A stretch of 42,278 bases of DNA, from positions 1-42,278 of the forward strand of contig JAEOUG010000049.1 in NCBI GenBank assembly GCA_016839445.1. Direction: 5' to 3'. This document shows positions 7,319-15,945 of the stretch, piece after piece. Positions within the stretch are counted from its first letter, which is position 1, and every line of letters starts with the position of its first letter. The translations under genes were made by a program, and so were the position numbers. Below the pieces are notes generated by a model. The model searched no databases. It had not been told where the DNA came from and was given only the letters and a program-made list of their open reading frames with translations. This DNA is from Candidatus Thorarchaeota archaeon. Its GTDB lineage: Archaea; Asgardarchaeota; Thorarchaeia; Thorarchaeales; Thorarchaeaceae.

Positions 7319-9208
7319 TCAAGGTCTTGACCGCCTCTGCACACGGATGTACTTCGTGAAGATGTAGACCACTACTACTGCGCCCAGACCGGCTGCGCCA
7401 CCCAGCCCTACAAGTAGTATCGACCCCTCATCTCCGGTGGTGCTGGTCGTTGTAGATCCGGTCGACGTAGTGGATGTACCGGAGGTAAGCGAGAATGGGA
7501 ACGATGGATTCGCCGCCAGCTCGAGGGATACACCATCAGTAAAGGACTCAACAAGAAAGGGTCCGCATGTCACATGTGGGTGTGATCCCTTGAACACGGG
7601 GTCCCAAGTCTCCCATCCTGCGTATCCAATGCCGTCCTCATCATTGAAGATGTGGCAAGGGATGACTCTTGTATAGGCGAAGGTGTCGAAGTGCCAGTAG
7701 GACTCTGTGGAGAACTCGAAGACTACAGTCTCCGGAGATGGGGAGTACACTGATACGAGCTCATCAAGACCTGCCCCCGCAGGGTTCCCGTAGTAGGAAC
7801 TCTCAATCAGGTAGACAAAGGTGAAAACTACATCTTGACCTGTTAGAGGTGTTCCATCACTCCACGATGCGTTCTCTATCAGATTAAGTGTGAAGCGCTC
7901 ATGACCCAGAGGCACAGCAGAGTTCTCGTTATGGGTTTCGATGAGTACGTCCGTGGCGAGGTATGGTACTGGATGATGATTTGGACCAAGTGCGAAGAGG
8001 CTGGGCCATAGATCCGGCCAGAGAGCTGGCAGCCAAGACCCTGTGTAGGGCAGAGGAGTCTGCGACGCCTCAGCCACGAAGAAGTTGAACGTGGAGGGTA
8101 CTACGTCAACCCCCACAGTAACAGTACCGCCAAGGGGCCCCTCAACTCTGCGAATCTTCCTCAAGGTCCATGGGTCTGAAGCAGACTGAGAGAGGCCATC
8201 AACATGACCTTCAAACACGTCGTTCCTGTAGGCCCCCACGAATCCGCTGGTCGAGACGACGAGACGAGGTACATTCTCATGAAGGATTCTCTGCATGGCA
8301 TTGGAAGCCTCAAGCACGTCGTCGTATGTCGCGCCAAAGAGCAGCTGATTTCTCCAGGAATCAAAACTCGCATTCATGAAGTTGCTCGGATTCCTTCCTG
8401 ACACGTTGGCGTTATCGGAGAAGTACTCATCGGCAAGCCATTGTACGCCATCGTTCTCGAAGACAGGGTATGTAAGAATCATGTCGTAATCTTGGTGGTC
8501 GGCAATCTCCTCAAGACGCACTACGATGTCAACCACCTTGAGATAGGCCTTCACATGCAATGACTCCAGCGATTCAACTGCGGTTGTGAGTGCCAGAGAT
8601 GGTTCGACACCATAGTAGGCAGTCTCTATGCATACTTCAAACTCAGTCCCATTAGGAGTCAGTCGATATCCGGTTTCGGGATTGATGCTGAAACCTAGAC
8701 TATCAAGAATTGAGTTGCCGAGTTCGGGTTGGGCGTCATAGTAATCCCAAGGAAGCTGGTCTTCGGCGCACCAGCTGCTGGCCATTGGTACTAGTGAGTC
8801 ATGTGGACCAAAGAGCGAGTTCCAGACATCCTCAGCCACGAGCGTCTTGTTGTAGGCAAAGGCAAACGCCCGCCGGAAGCCACTGATATTGAGAGGATAC
8901 TTCGCGCAGTTGATCTGTATCGACCTGTAGCCGTTGCGAGGGATTGCAGCGAAGCTGATGTCTGGATCTGATGCAAGCTCGACCAGCTCGTAAGCAATGG
9001 AGTAGAACAGCGAGCCAATGATATCGATTTCCCCGCTCAACAACTCATCGCTGCGGTATCTTGTCTCCTCATAAATCACCGAGTCAATATAGGGACCGGT
9101 GTTCAAATCGCTAGAAGGCTCTGAGGTCTGTGCCCTAACAGAAGGAGCGGCAGTCTGTACTAGAAGCACTAGCAGGAGTAACACTGCTACATCTCGCGTG
9201 AACCTCAC
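7319..9208 (-). CDS. Family-5 solute-binding protein, circularly permuted and membrane anchored (paralogue 2)
   Basis: 629 residues, GTG start, signal peptide ~1-26. It has the same permuted order as its neighbour: IDSVIYEE...LLSGEIDI (~41-63), FRRAFAFAYNK (~111-121) and MQRILHENVPRLVV (~305-318) come first. TVTVGVDVVPSTFNFF (~362-377), NASWSDGTPLTGQDVVFTF (~446-464) and CGPFLVESFTDG...ANPSFPF (~548-572) come last. A Ser/Thr linker (~576-593), one membrane helix (~595-617) and an Arg-rich end follow. The protein would sit outside the cell on a C-terminal anchor. A TATA-like CTATAAT near 9228-9234 is ~23 bases before the GTG, suggesting a leaderless message. Ligand unknown; the permuted order was judged by eye against the family pattern. 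Confidence 0.85.
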   Translation of the reverse strand: MRFTRDVAVLLLLVLLVQTAAPSVRAQTSEPSSDLNTGPYIDSVIYEETRYRSDELLSGEIDIIGSLFYSIAYELVELASDPDISFAAIPRNGYRSIQINCAKYPLNISGFRRAFAFAYNKTLVAEDVWNSLFGPHDSLVPMASSWCAEDQLPWDYYDAQPELGNSILDSLGFSINPETGYRLTPNGTEFEVCIETAYYGVEPSLALTTAVESLESLHVKAYLKVVDIVVRLEEIADHQDYDMILTYPVFENDGVQWLADEYFSDNANVSGRNPSNFMNASFDSWRNQLLFGATYDDVLEASNAMQRILHENVPRLVVSTSGFVGAYRNDVFEGHVDGLSQSASDPWTLRKIRRVEGPLGGTVTVGVDVVPSTFNFFVAEASQTPLPYTGSWLPALWPDLWPSLFALGPNHHPVPYLATDVLIETHNENSAVPLGHERFTLNLIENASWSDGTPLTGQDVVFTFVYLIESSYYGNPAGAGLDELVSVYSPSPETVVFEFSTESYWHFDTFAYTRVIPCHIFNDEDGIGYAGWETWDPVFKGSHPHVTCGPFLVESFTDGVSLELAANPSFPFSLTSGTSTTSTGSTTTSTTGDEGSILLVGLGGAAGLGAVVVVYIFTKYIRVQRRSRP

Positions 9209-9343
9209 CCTACTGACCAGCGATTATAGTGCCTGTTACCTTGATAACACTTCGCAAAGCTGGAAAAGCGAGAGCTGAGCAGAGGGCCGCAGTGGCGCAA
9301 AAGGTCTAAGAAGGGCCGAAGAGAGGCCCCCTAGCACTTAGAG

Positions 9344-10045
9344 TTGGTTAAGGACATGACTAAGAGCAAGTGGGATGAACTGGACTGGCTTGAAGGGATA
9401 CGACGCATAGTGGACTGGGTGAAAACCCGCGAAGAAGGCGAGTCAGTCATGCTTCTCTTACGACACTCTCACAGAGAGATTCTAAGAGACCACAAGGAAA
9501 TGCTTGGCGGTGGATTGACCGAACTAGGCAAACAGACTTCCTACGAGCTGGGAAAACGTACTCCTGTTAGGAGAAGAGCCCACTTCTTCTTCAGCATCGT
9601 TCCCAGATGCTACGAAACAGCAGAGTGGATGGCCAAAGGATTTGCTGAGGCGGGGGGCGCTGTCATCGATATGGACCCTCTGCCACCACTTGTCGGGCCC
9701 GAGTACTCAGAGCAGGAAGTCTGGATCAATCTGAATCCGAATGGTGAAAACGTGACAGAGTTCGTGAACAGATGGGCCCAGGGCGACTTCGGAGACGCCA
9801 TTGAGCCTCTTGAGAAGTATCAGGCGAGAATCATGTGTGAGACCATGGAGAGGCTTGCATCATCCACAGAGGCAGTAACACACGTTCACATCACACACGA
9901 CTTGGGTCTGATGTGCACGAAACGTTTCTTTCTTGGCAGGCCATTGGAGGAGCTAGACCGGGAACCATACCTTGGGGGTCTTGCTGTATCCTCTTCTCAG
10001 GCCGGCAAGCGTCTCTTCATGAACGGAGAAGAAACTCAGCTCTAG
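9344..10045 (+). CDS. Histidine phosphatase superfamily protein
   Basis: 233 residues from a TTG; an ATG at 9356 is a likely alternative start. The RHxxR catalytic motif is LLRHSHRE (~Arg40, His41, Arg44), with the expected GLTELGKQ segment after it. PRCYETAEWM carries the second conserved Arg, and THITHDLGL (~185) supplies the second His. All the key residues for a phosphohistidine intermediate are therefore visible. An N-terminal extension of ~30 residues (DWLEGIRRIVDWV) before the core is unusual and may be an amphipathic helix. The substrate could be a small phosphoester or a phosphoprotein. It is divergent from the solute-binding protein genes. Confidence 0.8.
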   Translation: MVKDMTKSKWDELDWLEGIRRIVDWVKTREEGESVMLLLRHSHREILRDHKEMLGGGLTELGKQTSYELGKRTPVRRRAHFFFSIVPRCYETAEWMAKGFAEAGGAVIDMDPLPPLVGPEYSEQEVWINLNPNGENVTEFVNRWAQGDFGDAIEPLEKYQARIMCETMERLASSTEAVTHVHITHDLGLMCTKRFFLGRPLEELDREPYLGGLAVSSSQAGKRLFMNGEETQL

Positions 10046-10136
10046 CGATGGTCTTTGATTTGGTTTCATTCCGAAACCTCTAAAAAGAGCAGGTTGGCCG
10101 TGCGGGCGACCGACCAAAACGCGCAAGGACTGCATT

Positions 10137-10388
10137 ATGGACTACGACTTCAACTGCCCTGACGGCCTCTGCAGACTCAGAATACAAGCCGTGGACAATG
10201 CAATCGGCCACAGTAAGAATGAGTGGGGAGTCATTCTTGAACCTACTCGGGAGTATGCCGATGTAGCCCATGCTCTGCGCTTCTGCGAAGTCCTTCATCT
10301 TGAAGCAAAGGTCAAGGTCGCTTCAGATGGATACAGCGTTCTTGTGCGCAATGACACAGTTCAGCAGCCAGTAGGCAAGAGAGCCTGA
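10137..10388 (+). CDS. Small protein of unknown function
   Basis: 83 residues that I do not recognise. It is mixed alpha/beta and soluble in character, with three Cys (two near the N-terminus in NCPDGLC), which may bind metal or be incidental. An A/T-rich CTCTAAAAAG near 10076-10085 could be a promoter, ~50 bases before the ATG. It sits between a histidine phosphatase and the corrinoid-activator gene, all on the plus strand. The coding call rests on the open frame, the clean ATG start and its fit between neighbouring genes. Confidence 0.55.
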   Translation: MDYDFNCPDGLCRLRIQAVDNAIGHSKNEWGVILEPTREYADVAHALRFCEVLHLEAKVKVASDGYSVLVRNDTVQQPVGKRA

Positions 10389-10455
10389 GCTGCACTCCAA
10401 AACCTCTTTCAAGCAGACTGCCTAACGTCATAGATGCATTGTAGAGAGTGATTAG

Positions 10456-12075
10456 TTGGAGAAGAAGGTGCTGACTCTCCAACCGTCGGGACAGAGAGTC
10501 AGAGCGTCCAAAGGCGACTCGTTCCTTGCAGTCATACGAGATGCAGGTAGCTACATTCCGACCGACTGCGGCGGAAAGGGAACCTGCGGCAAGTGCGTGG
10601 TCTCTCTACACCCGGCCCCAAATCCGACTGCAACGGACTCAAAGCACCTGACACAAGAGCAGATTGATAATGGGATCAGACTCGCCTGTCAACACGAGGT
10701 TCAGCAGGACACGCGGGTCACCCTGATGACCTCACAGGGGCAATTGAAGATCCTTCACGATGCCAGAGCCTCTGAATCTGAATATCAGCTTGATGGGGAG
10801 CCGGGCTACGGTGTTGCCATAGACATCGGCACGACGACGGTGGTCTGTTACTTCGTAGACCTCTTGTCAGGCACGCAGATTGGAGTATCAAGCTTCCTCA
10901 ACCCCCAAGTGTCACACGGTGAAGACATCATTAGTAGAATAACACATGCGCTCAGAGAGAGCAGTGGGATGCGCGACCTTCGCATAAGTCTCTGGGACAC
11001 AATCGCGGATAACGTCGCGGACTGGTGCGTTAGCAGGGGCATTCTCACTGAGGAGGTCGTACGCATCTCAGTCGTAGGCAACACTGTAATGCACCACATC
11101 GCACTGGGTCTGGATGTTGAACCGCTCGCGTTGGCACCCTATCAGCCATCCATGACACGCTCACATAAGATGTCGGCTGGCTCTCTGGGACTAGATAGTC
11201 TGAGCGAGGCATCGGTCTACTTCGCACCCAACGTTGCAGGGTACGTTGGTGGTGACACTCTAGGCTTCATTCTGTCGCAGGGGCTTCACAGGAAGGACGG
11301 AGTCTCTTTCGGTATAGATGTGGGGACCAATGGAGAGATCATTGCATCATCTGGAACTTGTCTGCTGTGTTGCTCGACTGCCGCAGGCCCAGCGTTCGAA
11401 GGAGCCCGCATTGCCCAAGGTATGAGAGCGCAAGATGGCGCCATCGAGTATGTGAACATAGAGAACCCGGATGAGGCCCCCGAGATATCCGTAATTGGGG
11501 ACCACGAACCCATAGGTCTCTGCGGCTCGGGCATCCTAGATGCTGTTGCCGAGCTTCGAAGGGTAGGACTCATAGACGCAAGCGGGAAGCTCCTCTCAGG
11601 CAAGAGGACTTGCGAACTAGAGAGTCTGGGCAATGCGTTTGTGTTGAGGTACCCGTCAGAGTCCACGACAGAGAGGCACATAGTCATCACCCAGAGAGAC
11701 ATCAGGCAGGTCCAGCTGGCCAAGGCAGCCATCAGAACAGGAATAGAGGTCTTGATGAGCAGGCTTGGAGTTGGTGCAGACTCCATCGACTCATTCTATC
11801 TTGCAGGAGCCTTTGGCAACTACCTCAGACCAGAGAGCGCTTTGAGGATTGGCCTCCTGCCCCCCATTATGCGAGACAGGATAGCCCCAGTAGGAAATGC
11901 GGCGGGAGAAGGTGCAAAGCTGATTCTGGTCTCGAGAGCAGCGCGAGAGGAGATCGAACGAATTGGAGAGATTGTGGAGTACATAGAGCTAGCCAGAGTG
12001 CCCAACTTCGATGACATCTTCGTTCGGGCAATGCATCTGACCCCGAAGATTCCTCAGCATCTGCCAAGCGACTAG
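10456..12075 (+). CDS. RACE-type corrinoid activation protein (2Fe-2S ferredoxin plus ASKHA domain, DUF4445)
   Basis: 539 residues with a TTG start. The N-terminal plant-type 2Fe-2S domain has Cys38, Cys44, Cys47 and Cys78 (CGGKGTCGKC...C). After a linker comes the ASKHA-type core: AIDIGTTTV phosphate loop (~122), a GGDTLG segment, GIDVGTNGEI (~281) and LAGAFGNYL near the end. RACE proteins use ATP to reduce the inactive Co(II) state of corrinoid proteins to Co(I) for methyl transfer. They normally sit beside corrinoid protein and methyltransferase genes. None is present here, so its partner must be encoded elsewhere (inference). Confidence 0.9.
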   Translation: MEKKVLTLQPSGQRVRASKGDSFLAVIRDAGSYIPTDCGGKGTCGKCVVSLHPAPNPTATDSKHLTQEQIDNGIRLACQHEVQQDTRVTLMTSQGQLKILHDARASESEYQLDGEPGYGVAIDIGTTTVVCYFVDLLSGTQIGVSSFLNPQVSHGEDIISRITHALRESSGMRDLRISLWDTIADNVADWCVSRGILTEEVVRISVVGNTVMHHIALGLDVEPLALAPYQPSMTRSHKMSAGSLGLDSLSEASVYFAPNVAGYVGGDTLGFILSQGLHRKDGVSFGIDVGTNGEIIASSGTCLLCCSTAAGPAFEGARIAQGMRAQDGAIEYVNIENPDEAPEISVIGDHEPIGLCGSGILDAVAELRRVGLIDASGKLLSGKRTCELESLGNAFVLRYPSESTTERHIVITQRDIRQVQLAKAAIRTGIEVLMSRLGVGADSIDSFYLAGAFGNYLRPESALRIGLLPPIMRDRIAPVGNAAGEGAKLILVSRAAREEIERIGEIVEYIELARVPNFDDIFVRAMHLTPKIPQHLPSD

Positions 12076-12170
12076 GACTTAGCTCTTGTGGCAAAGGAGA
12101 TCCCACCCACATGTGGGCCGAGCAAAACGGACCTAAGACACAGCTTATTAGGGAGTCACCCTGAGCGCGC

Positions 12171-13028
12171 GTGATTCTAATGCTGCAGTTCGTGATTACT
12201 CCGGTTGTCATCGGTATTCTCTTGGCGATAGTCACATCGCTTCTATGGAACATTGCCCCAATCATTCAGAAAGAAGCTCTTGCAGAGATGGATGAGATTG
12301 ATGCAAAGAATCCGCTGAAGCACACTCGCCAGCTATTCTCGAAGCCGAGATGGGTTGCAGGAATGCTGATGGCACTGCTTGGAGGAATCACCTACATGAT
12401 TGCCACACAGATGGCAGGCATAGTAGTCATCCAGCCGCTCATGAATGTTGGTCTCGTTGTGCTGGCCATTCTCGCAACACGACGTCTGGGTGAGAAGATA
12501 GACCTCGCTGCAGCCATCGGCATCATCTTCATGATACTGACACCGGTCTTCATTGCCTTCGGTGCGGTCACTGAGCCTATGATGTTCACAGACTTCTCGG
12601 GCATTCTTCTCTACTCCGTAGTGATGCTGGTTGGCATCGGAGTAATGGCGGGAGGAAGCGGTAGAATCGCAATTCTCTGGGCACCAATCACTTCCCTCTT
12701 CCAGGCCCTCGCCGCTCAGTTCACTCAGTGGTTCACCCTGGAGCTCTTCGGCGCCGCAGACATTGTGCAGGGCTTCATCAATGCCCTGATACCTCTCATT
12801 CTGATGGGCATCTTCACTGCGGTCGCAGCTGTCTACACAATCTCCATTGGGCTTCAGCGAAACCCAGCGGCTCGCTTCAATGCAATAACTGGTACAGTCA
12901 GCATGTTTGCGGTGGTTCTAGGTGGCATCATGATATTCAGCCAGATGATCACTAACCTACCATTCTATGGCATTGGGCTTGCCTTCGGCCTGGTTGGAGT
13001 GGCATTGCTGAGCAAGTATCAGGAGTAG
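12171..13028 (+). CDS. DMT-superfamily (EamA/NIPA-like) membrane transporter
   Basis: 285 residues with about nine to ten hydrophobic helices spread along the whole length and a basic/acidic loop between helices 1 and 2 (EMDEIDAKNPLKHTRQLFSKPRW). The helix spacing, together with VIQPLMNVGLVVLAILATRRLGEKI, is typical of drug/metabolite transporters and of the related NIPA magnesium-transporter branch. The substrate is unknown. The start could be the GTG at 12171 or the ATG at 12180. It lies upstream of the alpha-mannosidase on the same strand (42 bases between), which raises but does not prove a link to sugar metabolism. Confidence 0.7.
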   Translation: MILMLQFVITPVVIGILLAIVTSLLWNIAPIIQKEALAEMDEIDAKNPLKHTRQLFSKPRWVAGMLMALLGGITYMIATQMAGIVVIQPLMNVGLVVLAILATRRLGEKIDLAAAIGIIFMILTPVFIAFGAVTEPMMFTDFSGILLYSVVMLVGIGVMAGGSGRIAILWAPITSLFQALAAQFTQWFTLELFGAADIVQGFINALIPLILMGIFTAVAAVYTISIGLQRNPAARFNAITGTVSMFAVVLGGIMIFSQMITNLPFYGIGLAFGLVGVALLSKYQE

Positions 13029-13070
13029 CCCCTTCATCTGTACACGGGGGCCCTTAGATACAACACGTTT

Positions 13071-15935
13071 ATGGGAAGGGGCGCCTCGAGAAGACGCGTG
13101 ATGCTCTTGGCCGCGAAGAAGGTCTTCATTGTCCCTCATACCCACTGGGATCGGGAGTGGTACCTCCCGTTCCAAAGGTTCCGATACCAGCTCGTTGGGC
13201 TCATTGACGAGCTTCTCAAAATCCTGGAGACTCAGGACTACGTCTTCATGCTGGACGGGCAGACAATCGTCCTAGAGGACTATATGGAGATTCGTCCAGA
13301 CAAGAAGGACGAGCTGCTGCAGCGAATCAAGGAGGGCAAGATAGCCGTTGGGCCATGGTACCTACTGCCTGACGAATGGCTAGTTGGTGGAGAGAGCCTC
13401 ATTCGCAACCTAGAGTACAGTCACGACCTTGCAGAGCAACTCAATATCCCTCTCATGGATATAGCCTACCTTCCAGACCAGTTCGGACATACTAGTGCCA
13501 TGCCTCAGATGCTTGGAGACCTCACGAGCCTCAAGACTGCAGTGCTGTGGCGCGGAGTCCCTCCTGATGTAGGGGCCGTTCCTTTCGTGTGGAGGTCTCA
13601 CGAGAACTCGAGGACAGCAATAAACGGAGTCTACCTTCCAGCCGGATACGGCAATGCATCCATGCTTCCTGAAGACTACGATGAATTCGTGGACGCTGTG
13701 CATGAGAAGATTGCAGAACTAGAGTCCTTCTCCCCAGTGCCTGTCTACCTTCTCATGAACGGGTCAGACCATCGCTACCCTCAGCCATTTGCCAAGGAGT
13801 ACTCTGAGAGGATGGCAAATGCCGATCTTGATGTCCGTGTGTCACACCTGAAAGACTTCATCACACAGATGGACCTAGAGCTTGCACAGTCAGGACATGC
13901 TCGTCAAGTGCATGTTGGGGAATTCAGGTCACCCTCTCGAGCCCCACTACTTCAGGACACTTACTCAGCACGGATGTGGATAAAGCAGTGGAATCAGAAG
14001 ACGGAGGACTACCTCACAAGACTGGTTGAACCAGTATGGACCTATCTTGCATCAACCTCTCATCTTCAGTATCCCAAAGCCTTCCTTCGAAAGTCCTGGA
14101 TGTGGCTGTTGCGAAATCATCCCCACGATTCAATCTGCGGCTGCTCCGTAGACCAGACACACGAGGAGATGCGGGCACGGTTCTCCTGGGCCGAGTCCAT
14201 TGGTGATGAGCTGATGAAGGGTGCGGAGGAGAGCATCCACAAGCTCTCCAATGTGTCTGAGGTGTCGTCTGTCCTCGCCTTCGTTGCAGGAGGCAGCTCG
14301 TCCACACCGGTCTACATGGAGTTCACACTTCCTGGAGATCAGTCCATCCATGGTCTGAGGACTGATGACGGGGAAACACATGAAGTGCAGCCGCTGACAT
14401 CAAGAGAGGACGTCTTCATGGACACCACAATAGGGATGAGAGTCGCCAAGATGGGCATGAGATTGCTACCCGGTAGGAAGCTCATGGACTTCTACATCAA
14501 TGGAGTGGAATACCACGATGGCGATGAACCCGGTCTATTGGAGCTTCGGTTCATTGCAGACAGGCATCCCATAGGGGACTTCGATATGGAGGGCCTCAAG
14601 GAAGAGGCGAACCGAATAATCGGGAGCAAGAAGTACAAGAAGATCCATCTCATTGCTGCACGGCCTACTCAGAGAGTGTATGCCGCAGTGATACCTCTCA
14701 AGCCTTGGGCGTTCTCCAAGCTGGCGCCGATTGAGGAGAAGCCGAGAGACGACCCAGAGAGTAGAATCGACATAGCGGAGAGCCGCGTAGAGACCCCATA
14801 CTACGCTGTGTCATTCAACAAGGATGGAAGCCTAGATATCATAAACAAGGCCACTGGGTTGAAGTATCAGAGGATGCACACCTTCGAAGACTATGGCGAC
14901 CGTGGCGATGAATACACGTTTTCAGGAGTTGAGCCCAACAAGGCCAGCGTAAGAGATGTCAAGCGGACAGTCATCAGCAAGGGGCCAATAGTCGCAGAGA
15001 TTCGCCAGACTCTGTCCCTGGGACTCTATGCTTCACTAGACACATCCAGAGATAAGAGAACGGGTAGTGTCGAGGTTCCCATCACATCGATCTTCAGGTT
15101 CTACCGAGACACTCCGAGAATTGAGGTGAAAACCAAGCTCTGCAACAAGACAGAGGACCATCGACTCAGGGTTTGCTTCAATCTCCCATTCACGGTGGAG
15201 GGATCTCTGACTTCCACCCATTTCGGCTACATGGAACGCTCTGCGATGCCCGAGGAGATCCCGAGCGACGAGGAACTGGAGAGAATGAGAGCGGAGTATC
15301 CTGAACGGCCGTCCGGAGTCCAGCCTCAGAAGGGATTCATTCGAGTTCAAGAAGAAGAAGGGGGCAATGCACTCACTGTCATCAACCGAGGACTTCCCGA
15401 GGTTGAGGTTGCTGACGGGAATCATCTGGCCCTGACACTTGTTCGGTGCGTTGGCTGGCTCTCTCGTTCAGATATCCCGGAGAGACCCATGCATGCAGGC
15501 CCCGGAGAGGAGACCCCTGGAGCTCAGGAAGTGAACGAGAACTACGAGTTTGATTATGGATTCGTGGTGCACTCAAAGAGCGACCCTGTTGCTACAAGCG
15601 CAGATCACTCCGACGTGTTCCAGAGCCGGCCACTGGTCATGACGTTGGACCATGCAGAACCACCGCACGATCTCTTCGAGCCCATTGTGCAAATCAGAGA
15701 TCCTGCAGTAAGGCTCTCCTCAGTCAGAAGGCGCGAAGACTCCATCTTGGTCACACTTCACAACATAGAGAACAGAGAAGTGGAGACAGAGGCAGTCCTA
15801 GCCAAGCTTGTCGACAGTGTGACAGAGGTTCGCATAGACGGGACTACAATACGTGAAACTCCTGTCACTTCACATAGCATACCCCTCTCCCTTGGTGCAA
15901 GAGAGATCAAGATGTATCGACTTAGCATGAAGTGA
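13071..15935 (+). CDS. GH38 alpha-mannosidase (MngB-like)
   Basis: Up to 954 residues. The GH38 N-terminal zinc motif HTHWDREWY is at ~23-31. The nucleophile loop YLPDQFGHTSAMPQ places the catalytic Asp at ~136. The second zinc site, HPHDSICGCS (His352-Asp353 by my count), is typical of the mannosylglycerate-hydrolase/streptococcal-mannosidase branch. A long beta-rich C-terminal half completes the family architecture. No signal peptide is seen, so it should be cytoplasmic and act on imported or internal manno-oligosaccharides or mannosyl compounds. A TATA-like CTTAGATAC at ~13055 is very close to the ATG at 13071, so the ATG at 13101 (MLLAAKKVF) may be the real start. It converges on a sugar symporter gene 10 bases away. 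Confidence 0.92.
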   Translation: MGRGASRRRVMLLAAKKVFIVPHTHWDREWYLPFQRFRYQLVGLIDELLKILETQDYVFMLDGQTIVLEDYMEIRPDKKDELLQRIKEGKIAVGPWYLLPDEWLVGGESLIRNLEYSHDLAEQLNIPLMDIAYLPDQFGHTSAMPQMLGDLTSLKTAVLWRGVPPDVGAVPFVWRSHENSRTAINGVYLPAGYGNASMLPEDYDEFVDAVHEKIAELESFSPVPVYLLMNGSDHRYPQPFAKEYSERMANADLDVRVSHLKDFITQMDLELAQSGHARQVHVGEFRSPSRAPLLQDTYSARMWIKQWNQKTEDYLTRLVEPVWTYLASTSHLQYPKAFLRKSWMWLLRNHPHDSICGCSVDQTHEEMRARFSWAESIGDELMKGAEESIHKLSNVSEVSSVLAFVAGGSSSTPVYMEFTLPGDQSIHGLRTDDGETHEVQPLTSREDVFMDTTIGMRVAKMGMRLLPGRKLMDFYINGVEYHDGDEPGLLELRFIADRHPIGDFDMEGLKEEANRIIGSKKYKKIHLIAARPTQRVYAAVIPLKPWAFSKLAPIEEKPRDDPESRIDIAESRVETPYYAVSFNKDGSLDIINKATGLKYQRMHTFEDYGDRGDEYTFSGVEPNKASVRDVKRTVISKGPIVAEIRQTLSLGLYASLDTSRDKRTGSVEVPITSIFRFYRDTPRIEVKTKLCNKTEDHRLRVCFNLPFTVEGSLTSTHFGYMERSAMPEEIPSDEELERMRAEYPERPSGVQPQKGFIRVQEEEGGNALTVINRGLPEVEVADGNHLALTLVRCVGWLSRSDIPERPMHAGPGEETPGAQEVNENYEFDYGFVVHSKSDPVATSADHSDVFQSRPLVMTLDHAEPPHDLFEPIVQIRDPAVRLSSVRRREDSILVTLHNIENREVETEAVLAKLVDSVTEVRIDGTTIRETPVTSHSIPLSLGAREIKMYRLSMK

Positions 15936-15945
15936 TAGACTAGCG

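Noticed and set aside
9313..9329. GGGCC...GGCCC in the leader of the first histidine phosphatase gene
   Set aside because: A five-base-pair stem in a GC-rich stretch; no support for a riboswitch or tRNA-like structure.
11286..11786. 166-codon open frame antisense to the corrinoid activator
   Set aside because: It is a shadow of a well-supported gene with low-complexity Ser/Pro-rich translation.
12106..12117. Perfect palindrome CCCACATGTGGG between the corrinoid activator and the DMT transporter
   Set aside because: It is isolated, with no T-tract after it and not placed at a clear promoter; a 12-base palindrome alone is weak evidence.
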